Positions 1-9,732 of a stretch of 64,000 nt of DNA are shown piece after piece. Below the pieces are notes generated by a model, which saw only the letters and a list, made by a program, of their open reading frames with translations, was not told where the DNA came from and made no database searches. The position numbers and the translations under genes are program-made. The stretch is from Burkholderiales bacterium (GTDB lineage Bacteria > Pseudomonadota > Gammaproteobacteria > Burkholderiales > Burkholderiaceae_C). Position 1 is the stretch's first letter. The number at the start of each line of letters is the position of its first letter. The stretch lies in assembly GCA_013044035.1 (NCBI GenBank), contig JABEVE010000055.1, positions 1-64,000 of the forward strand, in the 5' to 3' direction.

Positions 1-630
1 AACTTCGACGCCCTGATGGCCTTCGGCCGCGAGTTCGGGCACGTCAACGTGCCAAGGGACTGTCTCACGCCGGACGGCGTCCGGCTCGGCCAGTGGTGCG
101 CCAATCAACGCCAGGACTACAAGGCCGGGCGCATGCCGCCCGAGCGGCAGGCACGATTGGAGGCGCTGCCCGGTTGGGCTTGGAACGTGCTCGACGCGCA
201 GCTCGAGAAGAACTTCGATGCCCTGCTGGCCTTCGGCAGGGAGTTCGGGCACGTCAACGTGCCGGTGGGCTACGTCACGCCGGACGGCGTTCGGCTCGGC
301 GGATGGTGCGCCGGTCAACGCAAGGACTACAAGGCCGGGCGCATGCCGCCCGGCCGGCAGGCACGATTCGAGGCGCTGCCCGGTTGGGCTTGGAGCCTGT
401 TCGACGCGCAGCTCGAGAAGAACTTCGATGCCCTGCTGGCCTTCGGCCGGGCGTTCGGGCACGTCAACGTGCCGTTGGGCTACGTCACGCCGGACGGCGT
501 CCGGCTCGGCCAGTGGTGCAGCGGCCAACGCAAGGCCTACAAGACCGGGCGCATGCCGCCCGAGCGCCAGGCGCGATTCGAGGCGCTGCCGGGGTGGACG
601 TGGGGTGAAAGCATCAACCCCCGCCCGAAA
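1..630. repeat. Three tandem ~210-bp coding repeats (starting at 1, 211, 421)
   Basis: 'aacttcga[c/t]gccctg' begins each 210-bp unit; units nearly identical at DNA level. Confidence 0.9.
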
Positions 631-981
631 CCCAGCGCCGGCATCCCCCACCTTCGGGCCTTCGCCGCGGAGCATGGCCACTGCGAGGTACCCCTGGACT
701 ACCGCACCGCCGACGGCTTCGCGCTGGGCACCTGGGTGGCCAACCAGAAGTGGCTCTTCGCCCAGGGTGGCATGGATGTAGAGCGGCAGCGCGCCCTCGA
801 GTCCTTCCAAGGCTGGACCTGGATTTCAGCGACGACCGATCAGGCGGACCAATCCAACAGCGAGTCGCCCACAGCGCCGGAGGAGAAGGAATCAGACATG
901 CAGGCGGACCCGCAGGAGGCCGAGACCACTGAGGAAGACGGGGGAGATGATCCCTGGCAATCCTTTGGGCCGGGGTTGTAG
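1..981 (+). CDS. Helicase-associated (HA) domain tandem-repeat protein, 5' truncated by window edge
   Basis: Open frame from base 1; repeated 'LEKNFDALLAFGREFGHVNVP..TPDGVRLGxWCxxQRxxYKxGRMPPxRQARxEALPGWAW' units plus a diverged fourth unit. Confidence 0.75.
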   Translation, partial: NFDALMAFGREFGHVNVPRDCLTPDGVRLGQWCANQRQDYKAGRMPPERQARLEALPGWAWNVLDAQLEKNFDALLAFGREFGHVNVPVGYVTPDGVRLGGWCAGQRKDYKAGRMPPGRQARFEALPGWAWSLFDAQLEKNFDALLAFGRAFGHVNVPLGYVTPDGVRLGQWCSGQRKAYKTGRMPPERQARFEALPGWTWGESINPRPKPSAGIPHLRAFAAEHGHCEVPLDYRTADGFALGTWVANQKWLFAQGGMDVERQRALESFQGWTWISATTDQADQSNSESPTAPEEKESDMQADPQEAETTEEDGGDDPWQSFGPGL

Positions 982-1056
982 GCGCGGATTTCATATCCCG
1001 CTCCAAGCGGTGGGTGACCACCTCTTGGCCTTGAACTCAGCCTTCCTGGAGCATGC

Positions 1057-2319
1057 TCACATCGCCGGCGACCACGCGGGCGCGTTGTCCGCGTTTTCCA
1101 CATCGAGAGGCCGCTGGGCGGCTTCCGCGATGATCTCGATCGCCTGCTCGAGCGCGACGCGCTGAGGGCAGGGCGGGCATGCCTTCAGCGTCTTGGCCAT
1201 GCTGTGCAGTGCCGCCTCGGCACAGTCGGCATGCATCTGCCGCACGCTCGCGCCGCTCACGCCGGCCAAGTTGGCCAACTGGTCGATCTCCTGGGCGTCC
1301 AGCCAGTGATCGGGCTGGCCCGGATCGGTCTTCAGGATCGCCAGGGCCGGCACGTCACCTCGAATCCAGACCGGCGTGGTGAGGACGTCGAACACCGGCG
1401 ACAGCCGCGGGCGCGCGACGTCGTCGTAGACCAGGCCGAAGTTCTTGAGGTGTGCGTCCCCATTGCGCAGCACGTCGTTCATGACGAGCAGCTTGAGCAG
1501 CGCGGCGCGATCCGCGGCCCAGTCGTCCGGGTGGACGAAGCTCTCGATCATCCCGAAGAGATGCTCGGCCGTGCCGCTGTATTTTCCCGTGCGGCGGATG
1601 CCGGAGAGCGCGCAGGCGTCCTCGAAGCCCCGGCGTCGGCCGTCCGCGCCGATGTCGAATCGCTCGACGATGATCGAGGTCATGTCCGGGGAGATTTCGA
1701 CCTTGGGGACATCGAGGCCAACGGCGGCGCACGCCTTGAGGCACGCGTACTCGACCAGGCTTGCGCCGGTGTAGTTCGGCGAGTCGAACTTGATGATCGC
1801 ACCATGCCCGATGACGGTGCCGGGGCGCAAACGGTCGTGCGCGTAGACGGACATCTTGGGCATGACGCCGGACACGCCGAACATCTGCGGGCTGCTGCGC
1901 AGGATCTCCGCCAGACGGCCCGCGGCATGATCGGTCCGCGCGGCCGCCAGGATTTTCTGCTCGAGGCTGGCGTCTTGTTCCAGAGGCCCGCCAAAGGTCA
2001 CGCGCCCCACCGTGTGGCGGCCGACCAGGCGCAGCAAGGCGAGATCACTGCTGACGTCAATGGTCTTGCCGAAGCGGCTGCGGATCGCCTCCAGGACCAT
2101 GCCCTCGGGGAGAGAGACCTCGAAGGGCGGCGGCAGTCCGTTGTACTCCTGGTAGTCGCCGGGTGGCGCATCCGGCGGCATGAACAGCGAGACGGCCAAC
2201 TCGGGCGGAACGCCCGGCAGGTATTCGAAATCGATCAAACCTGTCTCGGTGTTCTCGCGCAGCACACCGACGTGCTGATCGCAGACGTAGACGTAGACGT
2301 CGAGGTCGTTGGCGTTCAT
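1057..2319 (-). CDS. hipA: HipA-like serine/threonine kinase toxin
   Basis: 420 aa; HipA-type N-terminal region and 'NDVLRNGDAHLKNFGLVYDD' kinase motif; start overlaps hipB stop (ATGA). Confidence 0.85.
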   Translation of the reverse strand: MNANDLDVYVYVCDQHVGVLRENTETGLIDFEYLPGVPPELAVSLFMPPDAPPGDYQEYNGLPPPFEVSLPEGMVLEAIRSRFGKTIDVSSDLALLRLVGRHTVGRVTFGGPLEQDASLEQKILAAARTDHAAGRLAEILRSSPQMFGVSGVMPKMSVYAHDRLRPGTVIGHGAIIKFDSPNYTGASLVEYACLKACAAVGLDVPKVEISPDMTSIIVERFDIGADGRRRGFEDACALSGIRRTGKYSGTAEHLFGMIESFVHPDDWAADRAALLKLLVMNDVLRNGDAHLKNFGLVYDDVARPRLSPVFDVLTTPVWIRGDVPALAILKTDPGQPDHWLDAQEIDQLANLAGVSGASVRQMHADCAEAALHSMAKTLKACPPCPQRVALEQAIEIIAEAAQRPLDVENADNAPAWSPAM

Positions 2320-2789
2320 GCTGCCCCCTTCTGGCGCCCGACCTGGCGAGCGCGCTCGGCCGCCATGACGTCCTTGAGACGCGGGCGGTGATCGGACGAT
2401 GCGGTCACACCCAACACACCAACCGAGTGGGTCGTCACACGGACGGTGTGCGACAGGGCCGCCGCCGGCGTGGCTCGTGCAGCGTGCAACATCGCCTGGC
2501 GCTCACGTTCAGCGCGCATGACGTCCTTGAGCCTGGGCCGCGGCGACGCCACCTGCGCGGGCTGCTTGGCGAAGGTGAGCCCCAACGCTGCCATCACCGC
2601 CAACAGATTTTGCGAGGACACGCCATTGCCGGCCTCGGCCGCGATCACCGTCGGGCGCGAGACCCCAGCTTTCCGCGCGAGCGCTGTCTTGGTCAGACCG
2701 AGCTGCTGCCGCTGGTCATGCACCAACGACCCCAGCCGCCGCTGCAGGCTCGCCACCGCCATCCCAACATCCTGCTGCTGTACGTCCAT
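2316..2789 (-). CDS. hipB: HipB-like XRE-family antitoxin
   Basis: HTH 'LGLTKTALARKAGVSRPTVIAAEAGNGVSSQNLLAVMAALGL'; start trimmed to MDVQQQD within the longer ORF. Confidence 0.8.
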   Translation of the reverse strand: MDVQQQDVGMAVASLQRRLGSLVHDQRQQLGLTKTALARKAGVSRPTVIAAEAGNGVSSQNLLAVMAALGLTFAKQPAQVASPRPRLKDVMRAERERQAMLHAARATPAAALSHTVRVTTHSVGVLGVTASSDHRPRLKDVMAAERARQVGRQKGAA

Positions 2790-2826
2790 CTCGCTCCCCC
2801 GGTGCCGGCGCGGGTTACGCGTCGTT

Positions 2827-2875
2827 GTCAATATTGTCTGACGAGACGCTGTCGCTGTCAATCTTGTTTGACGAA
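2827..2875. promoter_or_regulatory. Paired putative HipB operator: TGTCAAtattgtcTGACGA and TGTCAAtcttgttTGACGA
   Basis: Two near-identical 19-bp imperfect palindromes at 2827-2845 and 2857-2875, 30 bp apart, just upstream of hipB start. Confidence 0.7.
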
Positions 2876-2998
2876 CATGGCGAGACCTAACACGCTGGTG
2901 TGCGTGAGCCGCTTGAGGCGTGGTGCTCTGCGGTCGGGCGCCGCCGACAGTGCAACCGCCTGTGACCCGTTCTCTGGCGTGGTCACCGCTTACGGATG

Positions 2999-3967
2999 CT
3001 ACGTGGCGGTTGTCGCAGCAGAAGTCTCCTGCCGGCTCACCAAATCGAGAAGATATGCGCCCAGGTCGACAATGCCTCCCGCACGCAATGCCCGAGCCGC
3101 CGCCATCGCACGCCGATTCTCGCGAGGCAAGAGGATCGCCGTCTTCTCCGAGTGTGGCGCCGGCAGCATACGGTAGAAGTAAGGCGATCCCATCGCGGCA
3201 ATGGCACGCAGCATTTTCCAGCCGGCGAGCCCGCGGCTGTCCTGCGTTTCGCCTACCACGAACATCTCGAATTCGCGCACGAGATCGCGCACGGCGCCCG
3301 CGTTCAGCGAACACACGTACAACCGGCCGCGAATCGGCACCTGCTGGCCAAGCTGCCCGGCAATGTAACGGGCCGCAGCGAAGTGGTGTGCACCGCCAGC
3401 GTTCGACAGGAACACTCGACCGTCCCACTCGTGCTGCACGAAATGATCGCAGGTTTCGCTATTGAATATCCGAATCTCGTAGTGATCCAACATCTTGGAC
3501 AGATTGTTCGGCGAGATGTCCAAGATGTAGTCGGGGCACCGCTCGATCGCCATGGCGTCGAGCGTGTCGAATCGTCCGGGCTCGCATTTTCCAGCACTAA
3601 GACCTGCAATGTCCCGGATGTCGCACAGCCAGCCCTCGACGAGGCGCTCGCGGCCGAAGGTGGCCAGAGCTGTGCAACTTACCGTGACAATGGACTCCAC
3701 TCCGCCCTCGAACCGTACACCGCGCAACGTTCCGTCGTCACGCTGGTATAGGCCCGGTACGAAGTTTTCGAGGGGCTCGTGGGCCCATTCGTGCCAGCTC
3801 GGGACATTCCTCAACACGGACCCAACCGGCTCCAAATCGCCGATTCGCATGCGTTGCTCGTAATTCGCAATCTCCCGGCGCAAGCCAACCGGCACGCCAA
3901 CTGCATGGCGCACGTTGTCCCAAATTTTGTCTCGGAAGGTCGTTGTGGATTCCATGATCAGATTCAT
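2999..3967 (-). CDS. Conserved hypothetical protein (possibly DUF6685-like)
   Basis: 322 aa ORF with 'NAGGAHHFAAARYIAGQLGQQVPI'; family assignment tentative. Confidence 0.55.
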   Translation of the reverse strand: MNLIMESTTTFRDKIWDNVRHAVGVPVGLRREIANYEQRMRIGDLEPVGSVLRNVPSWHEWAHEPLENFVPGLYQRDDGTLRGVRFEGGVESIVTVSCTALATFGRERLVEGWLCDIRDIAGLSAGKCEPGRFDTLDAMAIERCPDYILDISPNNLSKMLDHYEIRIFNSETCDHFVQHEWDGRVFLSNAGGAHHFAAARYIAGQLGQQVPIRGRLYVCSLNAGAVRDLVREFEMFVVGETQDSRGLAGWKMLRAIAAMGSPYFYRMLPAPHSEKTAILLPRENRRAMAAARALRAGGIVDLGAYLLDLVSRQETSAATTAT

Positions 3968-4014
3968 GCCTGAATGTTGCTTGAGTTCCGAGTTCCGCTG
4001 ACTTCGCCGTTACA

Positions 4015-5322
4015 TCAGAGGTGGGCCGCCTGTCTGACAGCATCGAAGAAGGGCGCTAACGCTGCCGGCGCGGCGCCCGATTCGTCCGAAAACTCTCCAT
4101 CGACCACGATCTCCTCGCTCAGAATCGCGCTGCCACGCTGGTGGCCGCGTTCGTCCGCGAGGCGGCGTCCGGCGGCGCCGCTGATTCCCGCGATCCATCG
4201 GTACGGCCCGGCAACGCCCAATCGTCTCAGCAGCGCTGCGGCGCTTTCCAGGGTCTGGGTGTACTCGCTTTCGGAAAATATGAGTTGGTTGGCAATGTAG
4301 CCCATGGTCAGGGCGTCGATGCACCAAATTTCACCCGATGTCAGTGCGTACGAAATCATTCGAGTTGACTGACCATCATCAGTGTCGCGCGCTTTGGGGG
4401 CTATGCAAACTCCCACGCCGTCAGCGCCGCGCATGAAGTGGATATCACCCTGGTAGTGGCCTGAATTTAGCGCGTGAAGAATGGTGCCGTTATGAATGAG
4501 TTTGTCTTGAATCTTGCGCGTTGTAATTGTTCCAGGCAGGGCGTATCGCGGCATGATCCGCAGCCACATTGAGGGGCCGTCCTCCAACCAGATTTGGCTG
4601 TCCTTGCGTAGTCCGAGCATAGGTCCGATGGGGCCCAACGAATTCTCCAGCATGCCGAGCGGCCCAGTGGGCCTAAAACGCGCGGCATCGTTGGCGAAAG
4701 AGGAAGCGAAGGCGGGCCTAGGCGATGGCTCGATCGCCGGCAATGCGCCAATGGCGAGCGTCAGAGCTTCGCGCAATTGTTTCGCCAACACCGTCCGTGC
4801 TTCTCGTCTTTCGTCTTCGCCGGCGCCTTCCGCGCAATTGAATTGAATTGGGTGGCGCATGTGAATCATGTCGAACGGCAGAGACTGCGCGTTCGGCTCG
4901 CCGTATGCTGTGTTCATGACTGGTATTATGCGCTCATGGCCTAGGCTCTTGAGCGCCCACCCATATTCGATCAAGACATTCGGATTTGAGCATGGCCGAC
5001 CATCGGGGCGTTGCGCAATGAAGGTGAGATCCGGCACGAAAATTGCCGCGTTTTCGATTTTCTGAAAAATTGTTTCGGCAATCGGTGGCGATCCAGGGAC
5101 GCCTTGGGTATCCTTGTCCAGACGTAGCGCAGGCTTCGCGGTGGATACCTGCGGCTCTGCGGGATGATCTGCTTTCGTGCCCGCATCATCCGGGCGCTCC
5201 GCAGAGGCGACGGACGCCTCTGCGTGAATCTGCTCGATTACGTCCTTTAAGGCGCGTTCGATCAAATTGCGGCAGGTCGTCTTGTTTCGATCAGATTGCC
5301 AAGAATAGAAAATTGTGTTCAT
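4015..5322 (-). CDS. TIR-like domain protein, putative defence effector/sensor
   Basis: N-terminal 'MNTIFYSWQSDRNKTTCRNLIERAL' and 'SNPNVLIEYGWALKSLGHERIIPVMN'; ORF extends to 5388 but MNTIFYSW is the likely start. Confidence 0.65.
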   Translation of the reverse strand: MNTIFYSWQSDRNKTTCRNLIERALKDVIEQIHAEASVASAERPDDAGTKADHPAEPQVSTAKPALRLDKDTQGVPGSPPIAETIFQKIENAAIFVPDLTFIAQRPDGRPCSNPNVLIEYGWALKSLGHERIIPVMNTAYGEPNAQSLPFDMIHMRHPIQFNCAEGAGEDERREARTVLAKQLREALTLAIGALPAIEPSPRPAFASSFANDAARFRPTGPLGMLENSLGPIGPMLGLRKDSQIWLEDGPSMWLRIMPRYALPGTITTRKIQDKLIHNGTILHALNSGHYQGDIHFMRGADGVGVCIAPKARDTDDGQSTRMISYALTSGEIWCIDALTMGYIANQLIFSESEYTQTLESAAALLRRLGVAGPYRWIAGISGAAGRRLADERGHQRGSAILSEEIVVDGEFSDESGAAPAALAPFFDAVRQAAHL

Positions 5323-5371
5323 GGTCGCGTCCGAACTCCGCAAAGTGGCGCCATTCAATGCCGCGCCTTGT

Positions 5372-8300
5372 TCACTTGGCCGCGCCATCAGCAGACAGTT
5401 GTGCGAGCTGACTCAGCAGGGAGCGCGCCTTTTCGATATGCGCCGCCACGCGTGGCCCGGCATAGGACACCGACGATTCGAACTTGGCGTACTGGTCATC
5501 GCGAGAGGCCGATAGCCAGTTGAACGAGCCTTCCACGAACTGTGCGTCGTCGACCAGAAGCATCTTGGCGTGCAAAGGGTCCGTCACGCGGATAACTTTG
5601 ACTCCGGCCTCGCGCAGCTGCGACAGCGCGTCGTCCACGCGCTTGCGCGGATGCTCAGCATCGGTGCGCAGGCTTCGGTCGTCGGCGTAGACGACGATGT
5701 CCACGCCGCGGTCGGCGGCCGCGCGCATCTTCTCAGGCAGGGCGTCAGTGGTGATCGCCGGCATGGTCACCCAGGGTGAGACGATCGTCAGGGCCCCTTG
5801 CGCGCGGTCGATGCAATCGGTGAGCGCCTTTTGATGATCGACAAGGTCGTACAGATACGTGGGCTCGGAATTAGGCTCCAGAAGGTCCTCGCGACGCACG
5901 TCCGTGTAGGACAGCACGATCTCATTGCCGCGGTCCTTCATCAAATGCCTGGCCAGCAATCCAGAGGCGGTTTGGGCGGTGGGGCGGAAGATCCCGATGT
6001 CGCCGAAAACCAGGAAGCTGTCCCTTGCGCGCGAAACCGCGACGTTGAGAACGCTGTCCATCTTGTCGAAGAAGTAGGACTGCGCGTCGCCGCCGGCCGA
6101 GTACACGGAAGAGAAGATGATCAGCGCGCGCTCAGCGCCTTGCATGCTGTGAACGGTGCCAACTGTCAGGTTGCCCACGTCGGCGGCACCGCGGCCGAAG
6201 GCAGTATCCATCTCCTTGAGCAACGAGGCCTTCTGCAAGGCGAAGGGCGTGATGATCGCCACGCATTCGCCTAGCGTGGCCTTGCCGTAGTGTTTGCGAA
6301 TGGTCTCGCTTTCCCGCTTGAGCCAGGATGCGATCATCCGCGCCTCGAAGACGTTGCGCCGGCTGCCCGAAACTGTCTCGCATTCGCCCGGGACGTGCGC
6401 GAAACCCATGTGAGGCCAGGGATGACCGTCGACGATTCCAGTCATGCCGCGCTTGGGCTGGATGCGCCCGGCGTACGAGAGCTCGTTGCAGTAGGCGATC
6501 ACCGGGTCGACGCAGCGCCGATGCTCGAGGAGGTAAAGCCCGGTCTCGGGCATCCCCGGTGCTCGCCATGGACTGCGTCGCTGCGCGATGCCAAGAACCG
6601 AGCCCGATGCGCTGGCCATCGATTGGTCGGCGAGGCGTTCATAGGCCGCCGCGTCTGCTGCGACGTCGAGCCGCCGGGCGTTGGCGGCGTCGACGCGATC
6701 GCTGACTGACCACACCGGCGGAATCTGTTTCCGATCACCGACGGTGACTGCGCGCTGCGCGAGCGCCATCATCGGCCCAGCAATTTCCGGCGCGATCTGC
6801 CCTGCTTCATCGACCACGAGCCAATCAATGACTCCCCAATGCGGCTGCCAGTCTTCGCCGGCCGGCCGGCACGTGAAGACCCCAGATCCCGTGTGCATGG
6901 TCGTGACGAAGCAGGGCGTGAGCATGGCTCGCCGCCCCCATGCCGCCTTGCGCCAGTCCGGAGTGGGTTTCTTGAGCGCATTGGCTGCGCGGACGCGCTC
7001 GACCTCAGCGGTCCACCGCCCTTCCCAGTAGTGAACTGCGATACGAAACATCGCGTGACGCAGGGTCCGGTCGAGCCAGGGCTGCAGTCCGGTAGGTACG
7101 TCGAATTCGTCCACATCTTGCCGTCGCAATGACGCGGCGCCTTGCACCAACGCCTGCGAGGCCGCAGGCAGCCACGACTGCAGGTCCTGGTCGAGCGCGA
7201 TGTCGCGCATCGTGCGATCGAACTTGCCCACGAGCGTCATGAGGCGTGCGTGATCATCGTTGGACTTGCTCAGGGCTTCGCCAACCGATGCGTGCTTTGC
7301 CCGGGCCTGCTCGAGCCGCTGCGCAAGCAACTGCACGACAGCCTCGCGGGCCTCCTTGGACGGCACCGCATGCTCGCCAGGGAGCGCGGCTACCTCAATC
7401 CCGAGACTGCGCAACGCGGCCCGATCCCGGGCGCCTCGCGACGTACGGATCGACGGAAGAAAGCCGAAAACCCCCTGCCAGATCGATTCGCCGCCCAGGT
7501 AGGCGTCCCAGCGCTGGCCCGCTGTCGCCCAGCGCTGCTCCCGCTGGCTCGCCTCGTGTTTGGCTTTGACCAACTGCGCCTGGGCCTGGGCGATGCCGCC
7601 GAACGCGGCATAGCGACGCTCGCACGCGGCTTCGAAAGCGTTCGCCAAACGAGCACTGTCGATCACCTCGATCGTGAGACGCGAGAGTCGCTGCATGGTT
7701 GCTCGCAGGTGCGCGATGCCCTCCTCTACGGTGTCGACCTTGGGCGCCGGACAGGCCTTGCGGAACTCCTGCAGCCAATACGCCCGAGCCGCCGACGTGT
7801 ACCCGGACGCCTGCTCGAAGTCGTTGAAGTAGTCCATCTGCGGCGACGTCACGCGCATGCCTTTGGCGGCCGCCTCTTGCACCTTCGTCGATGAGGGGAT
7901 GTAGATTCCAAGGAGGTCGATCGCCTGGCCGGCTGCCGCGCTGGGCAGCGTCGGAAGCCAGCGCGGTTCCTGGACATCTTTCGCCAAGCTTTCCTGCACG
8001 TTTGTGACCGCCTGGTTGTTCGTCGACGAGACGACGATCAGGGGTGGGCGCTCCTCCCCGTCGATCGCCGCCTTGACCCACAGGCTCGACCACAGCGCAT
8101 GCAGCCACGTGGTTTTGCCGGTCCCGGGAGGCCCGTTGAGAGGGAAGAGGGCGCCTTGAGGCGTGGCAAGCGCATGGGCAATGGCCACCCGCTGCGATAC
8201 CGAGAGTGGGTGCACCGCATTGACGTGCCCGACATGGCGCGCAGTGTTCCACTTCTCCGGGGGAAGCGGGTCGCGCTGTGGCTCGTCAGCGTGCGAAGCG

Positions 8301-9064
8301 TAGGAGCCAAAGAGGGCTGATGCCGATCCCGGCGTGGCACGGATCGCGTCATAGACTGAAATGAGCCGTTGGTTCACGCCTCGGACGTCTTCGTCAGGGA
8401 ATACTCGCCCACCCGTGGGAACGATGGCATACCCCTGCTGCTCGATGCGTTCCTTCCAATCCTTGGGCAGCATCCCCTCGGCATAGGCATACCAGGCGCC
8501 CCAGGCTGCAGCCGGGTCCTGCTGGTCGCCATCGCCAGGGATTTCCGTGGCGGTCAGGTAGTGATCGAGTTCATCTTGCGACCCGATCACCAGGCCGCTG
8601 CCACCGACCGGCTCCAGGTACTCACGCGCGACCCAGGGGGGTTCGCCAGCTCGCCGCGATAGTGCGCCCGTTTCCTCCTCGAGCAAGGCTGGGATTACCA
8701 GAGGCGCCAGCACTTTCTCGGCAGATCCCATCTTGCGCCGCGACTGGTCTTCGGCCTTGCTGGCGATGAGAAAGGGGACGACGATCACCCTCAGACGCTC
8801 CCGACGCGGCTTGGTGCTTGCGCTCGCAGGGGTGGGTGCTGTTTTTGCCGGCAAGGCCGCCGTGACCTTTTGCTCCGGCACCGTTTCGAAGATCGCTTTG
8901 ACCTGATGTTCGCGCAGCACGCCCGACTGGATTTCCAGTAGCGTTGCATTGACGTTGCGCCCGTCGGGCGTCGCCTTCACGCTTTTGAGATCGGCGTCGA
9001 GCAGCGTGCGCTGCCAGTACCGGGCCATGGAAACCAATTCGGAGGTTGAACTCACGTCGGCCAT
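5372..9064 (-). CDS. SF1 (UPF1/COG1112-like) helicase with C-terminal phospholipase D-like nuclease domain
   Basis: Walker A 'NGPPGTGKTTWLHAL'; 'VVDEAGQIAPE'; 'GTVHSMQGAERALIIFSSVYS'; PLD 'HAKMLLVDDAQFVEGSFNW'; 1230 aa. Confidence 0.85.
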   Translation of the reverse strand: MADVSSTSELVSMARYWQRTLLDADLKSVKATPDGRNVNATLLEIQSGVLREHQVKAIFETVPEQKVTAALPAKTAPTPASASTKPRRERLRVIVVPFLIASKAEDQSRRKMGSAEKVLAPLVIPALLEEETGALSRRAGEPPWVAREYLEPVGGSGLVIGSQDELDHYLTATEIPGDGDQQDPAAAWGAWYAYAEGMLPKDWKERIEQQGYAIVPTGGRVFPDEDVRGVNQRLISVYDAIRATPGSASALFGSYASHADEPQRDPLPPEKWNTARHVGHVNAVHPLSVSQRVAIAHALATPQGALFPLNGPPGTGKTTWLHALWSSLWVKAAIDGEERPPLIVVSSTNNQAVTNVQESLAKDVQEPRWLPTLPSAAAGQAIDLLGIYIPSSTKVQEAAAKGMRVTSPQMDYFNDFEQASGYTSAARAYWLQEFRKACPAPKVDTVEEGIAHLRATMQRLSRLTIEVIDSARLANAFEAACERRYAAFGGIAQAQAQLVKAKHEASQREQRWATAGQRWDAYLGGESIWQGVFGFLPSIRTSRGARDRAALRSLGIEVAALPGEHAVPSKEAREAVVQLLAQRLEQARAKHASVGEALSKSNDDHARLMTLVGKFDRTMRDIALDQDLQSWLPAASQALVQGAASLRRQDVDEFDVPTGLQPWLDRTLRHAMFRIAVHYWEGRWTAEVERVRAANALKKPTPDWRKAAWGRRAMLTPCFVTTMHTGSGVFTCRPAGEDWQPHWGVIDWLVVDEAGQIAPEIAGPMMALAQRAVTVGDRKQIPPVWSVSDRVDAANARRLDVAADAAAYERLADQSMASASGSVLGIAQRRSPWRAPGMPETGLYLLEHRRCVDPVIAYCNELSYAGRIQPKRGMTGIVDGHPWPHMGFAHVPGECETVSGSRRNVFEARMIASWLKRESETIRKHYGKATLGECVAIITPFALQKASLLKEMDTAFGRGAADVGNLTVGTVHSMQGAERALIIFSSVYSAGGDAQSYFFDKMDSVLNVAVSRARDSFLVFGDIGIFRPTAQTASGLLARHLMKDRGNEIVLSYTDVRREDLLEPNSEPTYLYDLVDHQKALTDCIDRAQGALTIVSPWVTMPAITTDALPEKMRAAADRGVDIVVYADDRSLRTDAEHPRKRVDDALSQLREAGVKVIRVTDPLHAKMLLVDDAQFVEGSFNWLSASRDDQYAKFESSVSYAGPRVAAHIEKARSLLSQLAQLSADGAAK

Positions 9065-9169
9065 GCTTGTCCTTTCGCTATCGATCGGTCAAGCCGCCAG
9101 CATACTCCCGGGGCCCAGGCGCGATGGGCTCGCGCCGCGGATGGTCGGTGGGCGCCCCTGCGCGCTTTA

Positions 9170-9445
9170 TCAACGCCGCTCGTACTCGCGCATGCGCGGA
9201 CGGCCTCGCCAGTCAGGCGCATTCCAACGTGCGACCGCCGACGCCCAGTCTGCAGTCGTTTCTGGCTTTTCCCGAGTCATGGCCTCGGGGCCATGGACGC
9301 AGCCGAGCCCATCGCCATGTTCGCGTTGACAGACCAGCCGCGCCGTGGCGCCGATCCATTCACCCATGATCGCATCCTCTCGGTGACAGAGAGGGCAGGG
9401 TAGGAGGAGGGGGGATTCCGTCATTCGAAGACTGCCTTGTGCCAA
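9170..9445 (-). CDS. Lar-like restriction alleviation / small zinc-ribbon protein
   Basis: 'PLLLPCPLCHREDAI...CVHGPEAMTREKPETTADWASAVARWN'. Confidence 0.55.
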   Translation of the reverse strand: MAQGSLRMTESPLLLPCPLCHREDAIMGEWIGATARLVCQREHGDGLGCVHGPEAMTREKPETTADWASAVARWNAPDWRGRPRMREYERR

Positions 9446-9732
9446 TATGCCTTGTCGTTCCGAAACCAGTCAGCGAACTCGGGTTTGTCGAAGAGTGCCA
9501 ATTGGCGCATGTCAACGCTGTATCGGCGAAACATCGCTAGCAGTTCACGCAGCATGCCCTCGTCCACAAGGTGGGGCACGACGAGAATGCGCAGCGTGGG
9601 GCCGACCCCGTAATACCGAGCGATACAGGGCAGGCTCCGGAGCCATCTGAAAAAGGCATCTTCATCCCCGGCCGAGTAGAACCTGATGCTCCTGGCTTCT
9701 AACTCAACTGTGCCGGTGTCGTTGGTAGTCAT
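9421..9732 (-). CDS. Small hypothetical protein, candidate cognate immunity protein
   Basis: MTTNDTGTVELEARSIRF...; start overlaps the stop of the upstream toxin-like gene by 4 bp (ATGA). Confidence 0.5.
   Translation of the reverse strand: MTTNDTGTVELEARSIRFYSAGDEDAFFRWLRSLPCIARYYGVGPTLRILVVPHLVDEGMLRELLAMFRRYSVDMRQLALFDKPEFADWFRNDKAYWHKAVFE

Noticed and set aside
1204-2391. 395-aa plus-strand ORF opposite hipA
   Set aside because: Composition-driven antisense ORF; hipA on the minus strand has clear motifs.
2790-3428. Upstream extension of the hipB ORF to 3428
   Set aside because: Overlaps the 322-aa gene in another frame and runs through the operator palindromes.
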